Positions 28,487 through 36,346 of a stretch of DNA of 64,000 nucleotides are shown here, piece after piece; position 1 is the first letter of the stretch, and each line of letters begins with the position of its first letter. The translations under genes and the position numbers were made by a program. The notes below the pieces were generated by a model that was not told the DNA's origin, made no database searches, and worked only from the letters and a program-made list of their open reading frames with translations. The DNA is from Nitratidesulfovibrio sp. (lineage in GTDB: Bacteria > Desulfobacterota > Desulfovibrionia > Desulfovibrionales > Desulfovibrionaceae): the NCBI RefSeq assembly GCF_040373385.1, contig NZ_JBDXXH010000006.1, positions 163,213 to 227,212 on the forward strand. Reading direction: 5' to 3'.

Positions 28487-28516
28487 CCAGGCCGACCTTG
28501 CCCATCGGGCAGTGCG

Positions 28517-29938
28517 TCAGCTTACATCGTCATCGGAAGGGGACGACGGGCCGTCTTCTGCGGCAGGGGATACGGGGCACCCCGCGCCGCCGGGCCAGGT
28601 GCCTTCGCGAGGGGCAGCATCGCCCTTGCCGCCGCCCGAACGGTGGCGGCGCAGGGCCTGCAACGCGGCCTCGCGCACCGCGTCGCCGCCATGACGCAGC
28701 AGGGCTGCCAGCGCCGTGGCGGGCGGTGCATCGCGCCCGCTTTCCTCACGGGGCACCGGCAGGGCCAGCACCCGGCAGGCGTGCTCCTCCGGCAGGGCAT
28801 GGCACAGGGCGTTTTCCGCCACCAGCAGCGCCTCCAGCGAGCCGGACCGGACAGCACGAGCCGGGGTACCGGACAGCCCGCTCTGTCCGCCAGACTCGTC
28901 CAACTCGTCGGGCGCGTTCAACTCATCGGGCTCGTCCAACTCATCGGGCTCATCGGGCTCATCGGGCGCATTCGGCCCGCCCCACCCATCGCGTACGGCA
29001 GGCCCTACCCTTTCCGGCATCCAGCCACCGGTTTCCGCCACCTCTGGCGAAAGCCCCACCGCCACCGGCCCGGCCCAGGCCGTGGGCAGCGCGCCCAGCA
29101 CCGCCGCCGCCCGCCGCGCATCGCGCAGGGCCAGGTGACGCAGCACCGCCACGGTCACGGCCAGCCCCTCCGCCGTCAGCAGGCGGGCCAGCGTTACGGC
29201 GGGCACCCCCAGCAACGGGGCGAACGGTTCGGTCTCGTGCCCACCATCCCCGCAGCCAAGGCCGCCCTGCGCGAAATCTCCGCTTCCGGCAACCGCGCCT
29301 TCCCCTTCACCCGCAGGGAATGACGCGTCCGGGCCCGCAGCCTCTGCCTCCAGGCAGGCCCGCACGCTGCGCATGTCGTCCGGCCCCAGGGCCCGCATCA
29401 GCAGGCGACGCACCTGGGCCTCGCCCTCCAGCACCATATCCTCCGCCCCCGCCACGTTCGCCCCGTCTTCGCGCAGCACGGCCTCCACCTGTTCCGCGTA
29501 CAGCGACCCCAGCCCGCGCCCCAGACCGCGCAGGACCCGCACGAAACGGGCCACCGCCTCGGGCCGCATGGCCGCCAACGCCTGCGCGGCGTGCACCTCG
29601 CCCAGGGCCAGGGTACGCACCACGAAACGCTGTTCCGGCGACAGCACCTGCCGGAACAGCCGCCGCCGGGCCATGCGCCGCCGTACTTCGGCGGCCAGTT
29701 CCGGCCCCAGCAGCGTCAGCACCGCGTCACGCCGCTGCGGGGCCAGCCGGGCCGCCACCACCGCCGCCGTCTGCGGGTGCCCCTCCGCCAGTCGCGCGGC
29801 AAGTTCCGCGTCGGGCAGCACCTGCAAGCGGTCGTGGACCGATTCTGCGGATTCGGTGTGGTCCGGGGTCAGCAGCGCGGTATCGTCGGACAGCAGGTCC
29901 GCCAGCGGCAGCAGCATGGACAGGGGCAGCACCAGCAT
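28517..29938 (-). CDS. Divergent FliG-like protein
   Basis: 473 aa. Residues 40-100 read LPDAELAARLAEGHPQTAAV, then VAARLAPQRRDAVLTLLGPE. This matches the FliG middle-domain signature, where the family has EHPQTIALIL...L and binds FliM. A second similar helical unit (LLTAEGLAVTVAVLRHLALRDARRAAAVLGALP) lies near 285-320. Between and after these are acidic or glycine-rich inserts, including a repeat of DEP/DEL units near 330-360. The canonical C-terminal torque domain with its charged helix is not recognisable. Its ATG overlaps the stop of the FliM-like gene as TGATG, so the two are translationally coupled. No other flagellar gene is nearby. The family call is by motif only; function is unknown. 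Confidence 0.55.
   Translation of the reverse strand: MLVLPLSMLLPLADLLSDDTALLTPDHTESAESVHDRLQVLPDAELAARLAEGHPQTAAVVAARLAPQRRDAVLTLLGPELAAEVRRRMARRRLFRQVLSPEQRFVVRTLALGEVHAAQALAAMRPEAVARFVRVLRGLGRGLGSLYAEQVEAVLREDGANVAGAEDMVLEGEAQVRRLLMRALGPDDMRSVRACLEAEAAGPDASFPAGEGEGAVAGSGDFAQGGLGCGDGGHETEPFAPLLGVPAVTLARLLTAEGLAVTVAVLRHLALRDARRAAAVLGALPTAWAGPVAVGLSPEVAETGGWMPERVGPAVRDGWGGPNAPDEPDEPDELDEPDELNAPDELDESGGQSGLSGTPARAVRSGSLEALLVAENALCHALPEEHACRVLALPVPREESGRDAPPATALAALLRHGGDAVREAALQALRRHRSGGGKGDAAPREGTWPGGAGCPVSPAAEDGPSSPSDDDVS
28895..28975. repeat. 9-bp tandem repeat, nine units, inside the FliG-like gene
   Basis: Units such as CTCATCGGG, CTCGTCCAA and CGCGTTCAA. On the coding strand they give a run of Asp-Glu-Pro/Leu tripeptides. 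In frame, so copy-number changes keep the reading frame. Confidence 0.9.
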
Positions 29939-31215
29939 CAGGCGCCCGCCCCATGGCGCGGGAGACAGCCCCCCCCGTGCGACAGGAGAGACGGGGAAGA
30001 CAGGGCCGCCCGGTGCGACGGGTGCGACGGGGAAGACGGGGGCGGCATGGAGGGTGCCCCCAGCGGCGGGGGTGCCAGCTCCCGGGGTAAGGGCGGGTCG
30101 GCCTGCAACGGGGCGGCAACGGGCAGCGGCCAGTGCAGGGACACCGTGAAGGGGGTGGCCACCAGCGGCTCGCCAAGGGCCGTCCAGTCGGGGCGCAGCA
30201 GCTCTCGGGCGTGGGCGGGCTGTCCGCCCGGCTCGCCGGGGGGGGCGTCGCAGCCGGAGGTCTCTATTTCGAAATACGGCAGAAAGGCCCATTCCAGATC
30301 AAGCTGCAACTGGCGGCCAAGATGAACGCACAGCCCCGCCTCCGCATGGCCGGGCAGCCAGCCGTTGCGGCCGCTGGCACCCGGCAGGGGCGGCATGGCG
30401 TATCCACCGGCCCCCCCATGCAACCGGGTGCTTGCCTGGCGGCTTGCCGGGCCGCCCGTGCAATCGCTTGTCCTGACGCCCGTCATCATGCGCGGGTCCA
30501 CGCCCAGTCCCAGCCAGGTAACCGCATCCCGCAGGGAAGGGTCGAACAACAGCGCGGCCATACCCTCCAGCGGCACCACGCCAAAGCGGTGCATGGCGGG
30601 CCGCGCCAGCAATCCGGCGCAGCCTGCCATGTCGCACAGTTGCGTCTCGCCGGGGGTGACCACGCAGCCCACGCCGCACAGGCTGCCGATGCGCCGGGCG
30701 GCGGCATCGGCGAAGCGGCGCAAGATGCGCCTGAGCAACGGCAGGCGACGCAACGCGGGCTGTCTGCCGGGATGGCGAGAGATGCCTTCCGGACCGTCTG
30801 GCCCCATCGAGCCGACTAGGCTGGCAAGGCCATCCATGCACTGGAAGGGCGAGCCGGACGGGGCCATGGCCCCCAGTGCGCGAGGGGTGCGGGTATTGCC
30901 CCCCCGACTCGGCACCACAACCAGTTCCGGCGGCTTGCCGCCACCATGCGTGGCGCGGGAGTCGCCCGTCAGGTCCGGCCCGGCGGTGCCGCCCATATGG
31001 GGCGGATGGAGCGGATGTGGCGGATGGAGCGGATGGGGCGGATGGGGGCCACCAGCAGGGCCATCCGGCGCCACGAAATCGCCAGACAGGCCAGATGAGC
31101 CAGACGGGCCAGACGGGCGCGGAGCACCGAACGGCACGTCGCCGCCTGTTCCGCCGCCACGGCGGATGCGGCGGAAAGGAAGCACCTTGCGGTGGGGTGG
31201 CCTGCGCTCCTTCAT
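29938..31215 (-). CDS. Divergent FliM-like protein
   Basis: 425 aa, with GGAGG about 4 nt before the ATG at 31215. Residues about 145-245 read LPLLRRILRRFADAAARRIG, then a variable stretch, then RFGVVPLEGMAALLFDPSL and RDAVTWLGLG. This follows the FliM middle-domain pattern (an RFARSL-type helix, then a segment like 'PLxGxxLLxFDPxLvfxlvdxlfGG'). The N-terminal EIDALL peptide that binds CheY in true FliM is absent. The N-terminus instead is basic, then Gly/Ser/Pro/His-rich with repeats. The C-terminus (LQLDLEWAFLPYFEIETSG) may correspond to a degenerate SpoA region. It is the first gene of a two-gene unit with the FliG-like gene. It could be another structural protein; confidence is limited. 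Confidence 0.45.
   Translation of the reverse strand: MKERRPPHRKVLPFRRIRRGGGTGGDVPFGAPRPSGPSGSSGLSGDFVAPDGPAGGPHPPHPLHPPHPLHPPHMGGTAGPDLTGDSRATHGGGKPPELVVVPSRGGNTRTPRALGAMAPSGSPFQCMDGLASLVGSMGPDGPEGISRHPGRQPALRRLPLLRRILRRFADAAARRIGSLCGVGCVVTPGETQLCDMAGCAGLLARPAMHRFGVVPLEGMAALLFDPSLRDAVTWLGLGVDPRMMTGVRTSDCTGGPASRQASTRLHGGAGGYAMPPLPGASGRNGWLPGHAEAGLCVHLGRQLQLDLEWAFLPYFEIETSGCDAPPGEPGGQPAHARELLRPDWTALGEPLVATPFTVSLHWPLPVAAPLQADPPLPRELAPPPLGAPSMPPPSSPSHPSHRAALSSPSLLSHGGGCLPRHGAGA
31004..31048. repeat. 9-bp tandem repeat, five copies, inside the FliM-like gene
   Basis: GGATGGAGC, GGATGTGGC, GGATGGAGC, GGATGGGGC and GGATGGGGG; encodes a His-Pro-Pro/Leu run. A second 9-bp array (CCAGACAGG type, four units, 31082-31117) lies 34 bp away in the same gene and encodes Ser-Gly-Pro/Leu units. 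Confidence 0.9.
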
Positions 31216-31362
31216 GGACCCTCCGGCGGAATTCCCGCCTTAGCTCCCCCCTACGCCAAAACGCAGCCACCGCCAAGTGCGCCGCGCGGCGCGGGCTTTA
31301 CGGAGGAGCGCGGCGCGGGTATCGTCCGGCGCATCGACCACGCAACCCCGCAAGGAGGCGAC

Positions 31363-31830
31363 ATGCCCCGCCACTGGCTGTTCAAGACCGAGCCCGGCTG
31401 CTTCTCCATCGCCCACCTGGGCGCCCTGCCCGGCGCCACCACCAGTTGGGACGGCGTGCGCAACTACCAGGCCCGCAACTTCATGCGCGACATGCGCCTG
31501 GGCGACCTTGGGCTGTTCTACCACAGCGTCACCAACCCCTCGGTGGCGGGGGTGGTGGAAATCGTGCGCGAGGCCTACCCCGACCACACCGCCTGGAACC
31601 CGGAAGACCGCCACTTCGACCCGGCCTCCACGCCGGACAAGCCGCGCTGGTTCATGGTGGACGTACGGCTGGTGCGCACGTTTGCGCAGCCGGTATCGCT
31701 GGCCCTACTGCGCACCCTGCCGGAACTGGCGGACATGGAACTGTTGCGCAAGGGCAGCCGCCTTTCCGTGCAGCCGGTAAGCCCGCAGGAATACGCAACG
31801 GTGCTGCGCCTGGCCGATACCCCGGCCTGA
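31363..31830 (+). CDS. EVE-domain protein
   Basis: 155 aa, almost entirely one EVE domain (PUA-like fold), a family that binds modified bases in RNA or DNA. Typical features: the start WLFKTEPGCFSI, WDGVRNYQARNFMRDMRLGDLGLFYHS, then VAGVVEIVREAYPDHTAW and WFMVDVRLVR. In better-studied members these form the base-binding pocket. A strong AGGAGG precedes the ATG at 31363. slyX follows after 87 nt on the same strand, so a small operon is possible. Divergent from the FliM-like gene. Confidence 0.9.
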   Translation: MPRHWLFKTEPGCFSIAHLGALPGATTSWDGVRNYQARNFMRDMRLGDLGLFYHSVTNPSVAGVVEIVREAYPDHTAWNPEDRHFDPASTPDKPRWFMVDVRLVRTFAQPVSLALLRTLPELADMELLRKGSRLSVQPVSPQEYATVLRLADTPA

Positions 31831-31917
31831 CGCCCCACCCCATCGCCCGGCCCCATTCACGGCAAGACCGCGCCCGCCGGGCATGGACCACCCAACGCAA
31901 CATCACGGACACACGCC

Positions 31918-32139
31918 ATGACCAAGGAACTGGAAGACCGCCTGACCCGGCTGGAAGAAACCGTCTATTTTCAGGAGCAGACCCTGCGCGAACTGAACGA
32001 CGCGCTGGTGCGCCAACAGGCCCAACTGGACGAGGCGGAACGGCTGCTGGAAGCCACGCGCGAACGGCTGCGCTCGCTGACCAGGGCGATGGAAGACGAC
32101 GGCGGCGAGGACACCGGTCCGCCGCCGCATTATCTGTAG
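31918..32139 (+). CDS. slyX: SlyX-family small coiled-coil protein
   Basis: 73 aa. A continuous heptad coiled coil (RLTRLEETVYFQEQTLRELN through RLLEATRERLRSL) ends in the family's conserved PPPHYL. Matches SlyX in length, register and tail. SlyX is an abundant small protein whose role is unsettled. No clear ribosome site is seen before the ATG. A terminator follows at 32209. Confidence 0.88.
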   Translation: MTKELEDRLTRLEETVYFQEQTLRELNDALVRQQAQLDEAERLLEATRERLRSLTRAMEDDGGEDTGPPPHYL

Positions 32140-32208
32140 GGAATTTCGCGCAACCGGAACAATTTCAGGCAACCGGGCCAGTTTCACGCAGCTGGTGCAT
32201 TGCGCATT

Positions 32209-32241
32209 ACCGGCGGCCGGGGCAACCCGTCCGCCGGTTTT
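32209..32241 (+). terminator. Terminator after slyX
   Basis: ACCGGCGG / CCGCCGGT stem with a 14-nt loop, ending in TTTT. Confidence 0.6.
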
Positions 32242-32337
32242 CGTTGCAGGGCGCAAACCCGGCCTTTTCCGGCGCGGGTGAACCACACGCGTTCTCCTGA
32301 AAGACTCTCCGGAGAACCCTCGGACCGGACTGTCCAC

Positions 32338-32376
32338 GCTCCTGTCCGCGCCCCTGTCCGCGCTCCTGTCCGCGCG
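32338..32376. repeat. 12-bp tandem repeat, three copies
   Basis: GCTCCTGTCCGC, GCCCCTGTCCGC, GCTCCTGTCCGC in the convergent gap between slyX and the VanZ-like gene. Confidence 0.85.
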
Positions 32377-32400
32377 AAATCCGGACCATCCCGGTGCCGA

Positions 32401-32937
32401 TCAATCCGGGGAAGCCGGGAAAACCGGGGACACCGCGTCCCGGTCGGATGCGGCATCACCGTAAAACGCGGCATGCCAGCGGGCCAGATGCCTTGCCAGC
32501 CCCCCGGCCAGCAGCACGCCTAGCCAGGCACCCGCCGTGTTGGCGGCCACGTCCGCCGCCGAGGCCATCCTGCCGGGCAGGAAGGCCTGCGCAAACTCCA
32601 TGGCCACGCCCAGCAGGGCCATGGACCACGCCGCCCGGCGCGCCACACGGGGCAGAAAGGGCGACGGCGGGTTGCCCCACAGGGACCCCGCCGCCAGCAC
32701 CGCCAACACCAGATAGGCCAGCGCGTGCCACACCTTGTCGATGTTCGGCACGTCCAGAAGCATGTCCGGCTGGGGTATCAGCGAATGGTACATCACCACG
32801 GCCACGGCCAGCGCCCAGGCGCACCGGGTGCAGGCCAGCCGCCACGGATGCCCGGCCAGCAGGGCCAGCAGCGCTTGCGGAGACCGAAAGAGCAAAGGCC
32901 GAGCGGCGCGCGGGGTATCGTTCACGAGAGGGGGCAC
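32401..32937 (-). CDS. VanZ-like membrane protein
   Basis: 178 aa with four or five predicted membrane helices. VanZ-family motifs are visible: SLIPQPDMLLDVPNIDKVWHALAY, GVAMEFAQAFLPGRMASAADVAANTAGAWLG. The pattern of an Asp-Lys-His on the first loop and an E-x2-Q...R-x3-D-x2-N-x2-G on the last is what the family conserves. Start is GTG, 6 nt after AGGA. Function outside glycopeptide resistance strains is not known. It is the last gene of the minus-strand run starting with the nitroreductase, although gaps over 100 nt leave co-transcription open. Confidence 0.82.
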   Translation of the reverse strand: MPPLVNDTPRAARPLLFRSPQALLALLAGHPWRLACTRCAWALAVAVVMYHSLIPQPDMLLDVPNIDKVWHALAYLVLAVLAAGSLWGNPPSPFLPRVARRAAWSMALLGVAMEFAQAFLPGRMASAADVAANTAGAWLGVLLAGGLARHLARWHAAFYGDAASDRDAVSPVFPASPD

Positions 32938-33049
32938 GAAGCATCCTGCATAAAAACGGCGGGCATGCCGCCGGTGAAAGTGCCGTCAACAGAAGGTCAG
33001 GGGCCGATGCATCAGGAGGTGGCGCGCCGCGCCACCATCAGCGCAGCCG

Positions 33050-33556
33050 TCAGCCACCACCGGAACAGACCGGGCGGGGTGCGGCATCGCGCCCGTCCCG
33101 GTCCGAAGCGTTGCCCGCCTCATCTCCCGGCGGTGCGCACGGCCCGCAGGGGCCGAATTCCACGGGCAGTCCGGCGGCGTGCCAGGCGTCCATGCCCCCC
33201 GCGATGCGATAGGCCACGGCAAATCCCTGCACCACGGCGGCACGGGCGGCGGAATCGCTGCGGGTGGACGTGCCCCCCGCGCACACGAAGGCCACGGAAG
33301 GACACTGGGCGGCGCACAGTACCTTGTGCAGCCACCAGCGCCGCAACAGGCGGGCCATCCAGGTGGGCGGCAGGGGAAAACACAGCGCGCCGGGCACGTG
33401 CCCGGCCTCGTAGTGCGGCGCATCGCGCACGTCCACCACGCCCAGCGCCCCCGTCTGGATACGCCGCCACGCCTCGTCCGGGGCCAGCAGGCCGTAGCCG
33501 CCAGCGTCCGCCTGCCGTTGCAGCCCCACCGGAAATTCCCGCGTGCCGTCACCCAT
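33050..33556 (-). CDS. Rhodanese-domain protein
   Basis: 168 aa, a single rhodanese domain: VDVRDAPHYEAGHVPGALCF, then the active-site loop VAFVCAGGTSTRSDSAA with the persulfide-forming Cys, and AVAYRIAGGMDAWHAAGLPVE at the end. The enzyme carries sulfane sulfur in this family. A basic WLHKVL segment precedes the active-site strand. Start at 33556, 8 nt after a purine-rich GGGGG stretch; an upstream in-frame ATG at 33646 lacks one. It lies in the run of redox genes. Confidence 0.85.
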   Translation of the reverse strand: MGDGTREFPVGLQRQADAGGYGLLAPDEAWRRIQTGALGVVDVRDAPHYEAGHVPGALCFPLPPTWMARLLRRWWLHKVLCAAQCPSVAFVCAGGTSTRSDSAARAAVVQGFAVAYRIAGGMDAWHAAGLPVEFGPCGPCAPPGDEAGNASDRDGRDAAPRPVCSGGG

Positions 33557-33695
33557 CCGCCGTTCCCCTTCCCCCCCGTGCACGGATCCATCCTGCCCGC
33601 CACGTAACACGGCGCGGTCAGGACGAAAAGCCCGGCCGCGCCGCATGGCAGACGCATGGTTTGGCGGGTCGCGCTTGCGTTCCGCCAGTCATTTC

Positions 33696-34310
33696 CTAAA
33701 CTTCGCCGCCTTTCAAGGAAGCCGGCGCCTCCGGCCCGTTCTTCAGACATTGCAGCACATGGGCCATATTGCGGCCCAGGTTGACCATGGTGCGAATGCC
33801 TTCCTCGTCGCCGCTCACGTCGCCGGGGGCCAGGCCAATGCCCACGTTCCAGTAGCTGGAACACGGCACCACCATCTCGGCGATGCCGAAAAAGGCCATC
33901 AGCCCGTTGTACACCTGCTGCGCGCCGCCGCGCCGCACGGCCACCACGGGTGCGCCCACCTTCATGCGCAGGGCGCCGCCGTTGGCGATGGACACCATGC
34001 CCGCGCGGTCGATGAGGGCCTTCATTTCCGTGGAGACGTTGGCGAAATAGGTGGGGGACCCCAAAATCACGCCATCGGCCTTGTGCATGGCGGCGATCCA
34101 CTCGTTCATGGGGTCGCCGGTCTGGATGCACTGGCCGTCCTGCTTTTCAAAACACTTCATGCAGGCGATGCAGCCGCGCACGGCCTTGCCGCCCACGCGG
34201 AATTCCTCGGTGGTGACGCCCGCGGCCTCAAGTTCGCGCCGGACGGTGCCGAGCAGGATGGACGTGTTGCCGTTCTTGCGGGGGCTGCCGTTAAAGACGA
34301 CGACATGCAT
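33696..34310 (-). CDS. Iron-sulfur flavoprotein / NADPH-dependent FMN reductase family
   Basis: 204 aa. The flavodoxin-like N-terminus MHVVVFNGSPRKNGNTSIL binds FMN phosphate. A compact cysteine motif C47-x2-C50-x2-C53-x7-C61 matches that of archaeal and bacterial iron-sulfur flavoproteins, which bind a [4Fe-4S] cluster and pass electrons to O2, H2O2 or quinones. GSPTYFANVSTEMKALIDRAG is the family's flavin-contacting segment. GGAGG 8 nt before the ATG at 34310 sets the start. Probably part of the reductive-defence run. Confidence 0.9.
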   Translation of the reverse strand: MHVVVFNGSPRKNGNTSILLGTVRRELEAAGVTTEEFRVGGKAVRGCIACMKCFEKQDGQCIQTGDPMNEWIAAMHKADGVILGSPTYFANVSTEMKALIDRAGMVSIANGGALRMKVGAPVVAVRRGGAQQVYNGLMAFFGIAEMVVPCSSYWNVGIGLAPGDVSGDEEGIRTMVNLGRNMAHVLQCLKNGPEAPASLKGGEV

Positions 34311-34442
34311 GGGAATATCCTCCGGTTGGGATTGGGACATGGTGGGTGGTCACATGGCCCGCGCCGTCCGGAGGCGGGGCCGCGCCCTGCCTGTTCCGGC
34401 CAGGGAAGGCGGAGCGAAGCTGGGACGCGGCCCGTATCCGGG

Positions 34443-34775
34443 CTATTGCGCGGGGCCTGCGGCGGTATCTTCCGCCGGGCCGTCGGCCTCTTCGACAAGC
34501 AGACCCAGCGGCACGTACGGGCCAAGGGGAATCAGTTCGAACTCTATCTGCCCCTGCTTGACCAGGGGCAGGGTGTTGATCAGCGACTGCGCCTCTTCCA
34601 TGGAGGGGGCTTCCAGCACCATGACGGTGCCGGAGCGGTCCTGCCGAAAGTACACCTCGCGGACCACGTCAGCGAGATACATCTTGATGGTATGGGCCAC
34701 TTCCTTCAGGAAGTTGGCGCGGATGACGTCGGGGGTGGCGTCTTCGCGAACCTTGTCGATGGCGAGAATCTTCAT
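34443..34775 (-). CDS. Small muconolactone-isomerase-like (dimeric alpha/beta barrel) protein
   Basis: 110 aa; AGGAG about 7 nt before the ATG. The product MKILAIDKVREDATPDVIRA through EVYFRQDRSGTVMVLEAPS and EEAQSLINTLPLVKQGQIEF reads as a beta-alpha-beta repeat of the ferredoxin-like alpha/beta-barrel type. It is similar in layout to muconolactone isomerase-like and YCII-like proteins. No catalytic residue can be assigned. It lies between the flavoprotein and the Old Yellow Enzyme gene on the same strand. Confidence 0.6.
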   Translation of the reverse strand: MKILAIDKVREDATPDVIRANFLKEVAHTIKMYLADVVREVYFRQDRSGTVMVLEAPSMEEAQSLINTLPLVKQGQIEFELIPLGPYVPLGLLVEEADGPAEDTAAGPAQ

Positions 34776-34928
34776 GCGCGGCTCCTGGTGGAATTCGGGT
34801 TGCACCCGGTCCACGACGGGTACGCGGTTTCGCCGTCCCGCTCAAGATCCAAGTGGCCTGCCGCAGGGGGAAAACGCCGGGCATGCGCCCCCGTTCCCTC
34901 TGCCCCACCTGCCGCCGGGTGGGTCCCG

Positions 34929-36047
34929 CTACTCCCCAGCCACCTCGCCGCGCGCCACGGGACAGTAGAAACCACGATTCTCGCGCAGGGGGCCGTAGCA
35001 CTTATTGCACGAGATGCACGCGGCGCGGGCGTCGTCACCTTCCGCCCAGCGGCGCACCAGGCCGGGTTCGCGGATCAGCGGGCGGCACAGCGAGAGCATG
35101 TCCGCCGTCCCCTCGTCCACCAGTTGCTGCGCCACCTGCGGGGTGCGAATGCCGCCCACCAGAATCAGCGGCGCGCCCACCTCGGCCTTGAAGCGACGCG
35201 CGGCCTCGCGGTACCAGGCCTCGTCCTCCGGCTTGCGGATGCGCGTCACCCGGGCGGGCATGCGGTTCGGCGGGTTCATGGCCGTGCCACCGGACATTTC
35301 CACGGCGTCCACCCCGGCGGATATGGCGTGCCGGGCCGTTTCCAGCATCTCGTCCAGTTCGAAGCCGCCGTCCGTGAAGTCGGAACAGTTCAGCTTGACC
35401 CACACGGGAAAGGTCGGCCCCACGGCCTCGCGCACGGCGCGCACCGCCATCAGCAGGGGGCGCATGCGGTTTTCCAGGCTGCCGCCGAACCGATCGGTGC
35501 GCCTGTTGCGCGCGGGCGACAGAAACTGGCTCAGCAGGTAGCCGTGTGCCCCGTGCACCTGCACCCCGTCAAAGCCCGCCTGCACGGCGCGGCGCGCGGC
35601 GGCGGCCAGGGCGGCCACCACCTCGTCGAGGTCCGCTTCGGTCATTGCGCGCATGGGCAGAAAGCCTTCCCGCTCGAAGGGGGTGGCGGTCATGCCGGGC
35701 TCTCCGGTTGCCGGGGTGTGGGCCAGGCCGCCCGCGTGGGCCAGTTGGGCCACGATGCGCCCGCCACCCGCGTGCACGGCGTCTGCCAGCATGCGCAGGC
35801 CGGGGATGCAGGCATCGTCATGAATGCCAAGCTGACGCGGGCCAGCCTGCCCGCGTTTTTCCACGTAGGCATGGCCGGGAATGACCACGCCAACGCCGCC
35901 CTTGGCCAGAGCGCCCAGCACCTCGGCCAGGGCTGGGGTGGCCAGACCGTCGTCGGTGGCCAGCCCTTCCCACGTGGCGGAGCGGACGAAGCGGTTGGGC
36001 GATTCCAGGTTGCCGATGCGCGCGGGCGCGAAAATGGATGCGCTCAT
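34929..36047 (-). CDS. NADH:flavin oxidoreductase (Old Yellow Enzyme family) with possible Fe-S motif
   Basis: 372 aa, an FMN TIM barrel: the N-terminus NRFVRSATWEG, VAQLAHAGG, GFDGVQVHGAHGYLLSQFLSP, NRRTDRFGGSLENR and the C-terminal phosphate site LILVGGIRTP...MLSLCRPLIREP. It lacks the NAD(P)/FAD half of 2,4-dienoyl-CoA reductase. However, its last 40 residues carry C-x2-C-x2-C-x11-C (CISCNKCYG...FYC), close to the [4Fe-4S] motif of that enzyme. Such enzymes reduce activated C=C bonds of enones and quinones, and sometimes nitro groups. GGAG 5 nt before the ATG at 36047. Follows the tautomerase gene after 109 nt. Confidence 0.9.
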   Translation of the reverse strand: MSASIFAPARIGNLESPNRFVRSATWEGLATDDGLATPALAEVLGALAKGGVGVVIPGHAYVEKRGQAGPRQLGIHDDACIPGLRMLADAVHAGGGRIVAQLAHAGGLAHTPATGEPGMTATPFEREGFLPMRAMTEADLDEVVAALAAAARRAVQAGFDGVQVHGAHGYLLSQFLSPARNRRTDRFGGSLENRMRPLLMAVRAVREAVGPTFPVWVKLNCSDFTDGGFELDEMLETARHAISAGVDAVEMSGGTAMNPPNRMPARVTRIRKPEDEAWYREAARRFKAEVGAPLILVGGIRTPQVAQQLVDEGTADMLSLCRPLIREPGLVRRWAEGDDARAACISCNKCYGPLRENRGFYCPVARGEVAGE

Positions 36048-36156
36048 GAGGTCTCCGTGGTGCGCCGTCCTTCCCGCAAAAGGAAAGGGGCACAAACATG
36101 ATGGGAAAATGTGGGGAAAATGCAGGCAATGGCGGGCGGCGGGTTGCCGCCCCCCG

Positions 36157-36345
36157 TCATTTCTTGCGGTCGGCCAGCAGCACCCCCGCCACGCCGATGT
36201 CTTCCGGCTGGCGGCAGTCGATGAGTACGGTGATGGTTTCCGGCGGCAGCTTCATGACGCGCGCCGCCGTGGCGGTCAGTTCGCGCACCAGTTCGCGCTT
36301 GTCGTCCGTTGCCATGTGGTTGGCCACAACGCTGATGATGGGCAT
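36157..36345 (-). CDS. 4-oxalocrotonate tautomerase family enzyme
   Basis: 62 aa, the standard size. The mature N-terminal proline (MPIISVVANHM) is the catalytic base in this family. DDKRELVRELTATAARVMKLPPETITVLID follows the 4-OT pattern. The ATG comes 1 nt after the nitroreductase stop (TAG-C-ATG), so translation is probably coupled. The substrate is unknown; tautomerases of this size act on enol/keto pairs of unsaturated carbonyls. Confidence 0.88.
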   Translation of the reverse strand: MPIISVVANHMATDDKRELVRELTATAARVMKLPPETITVLIDCRQPEDIGVAGVLLADRKK

Positions 36346-36346
36346 G

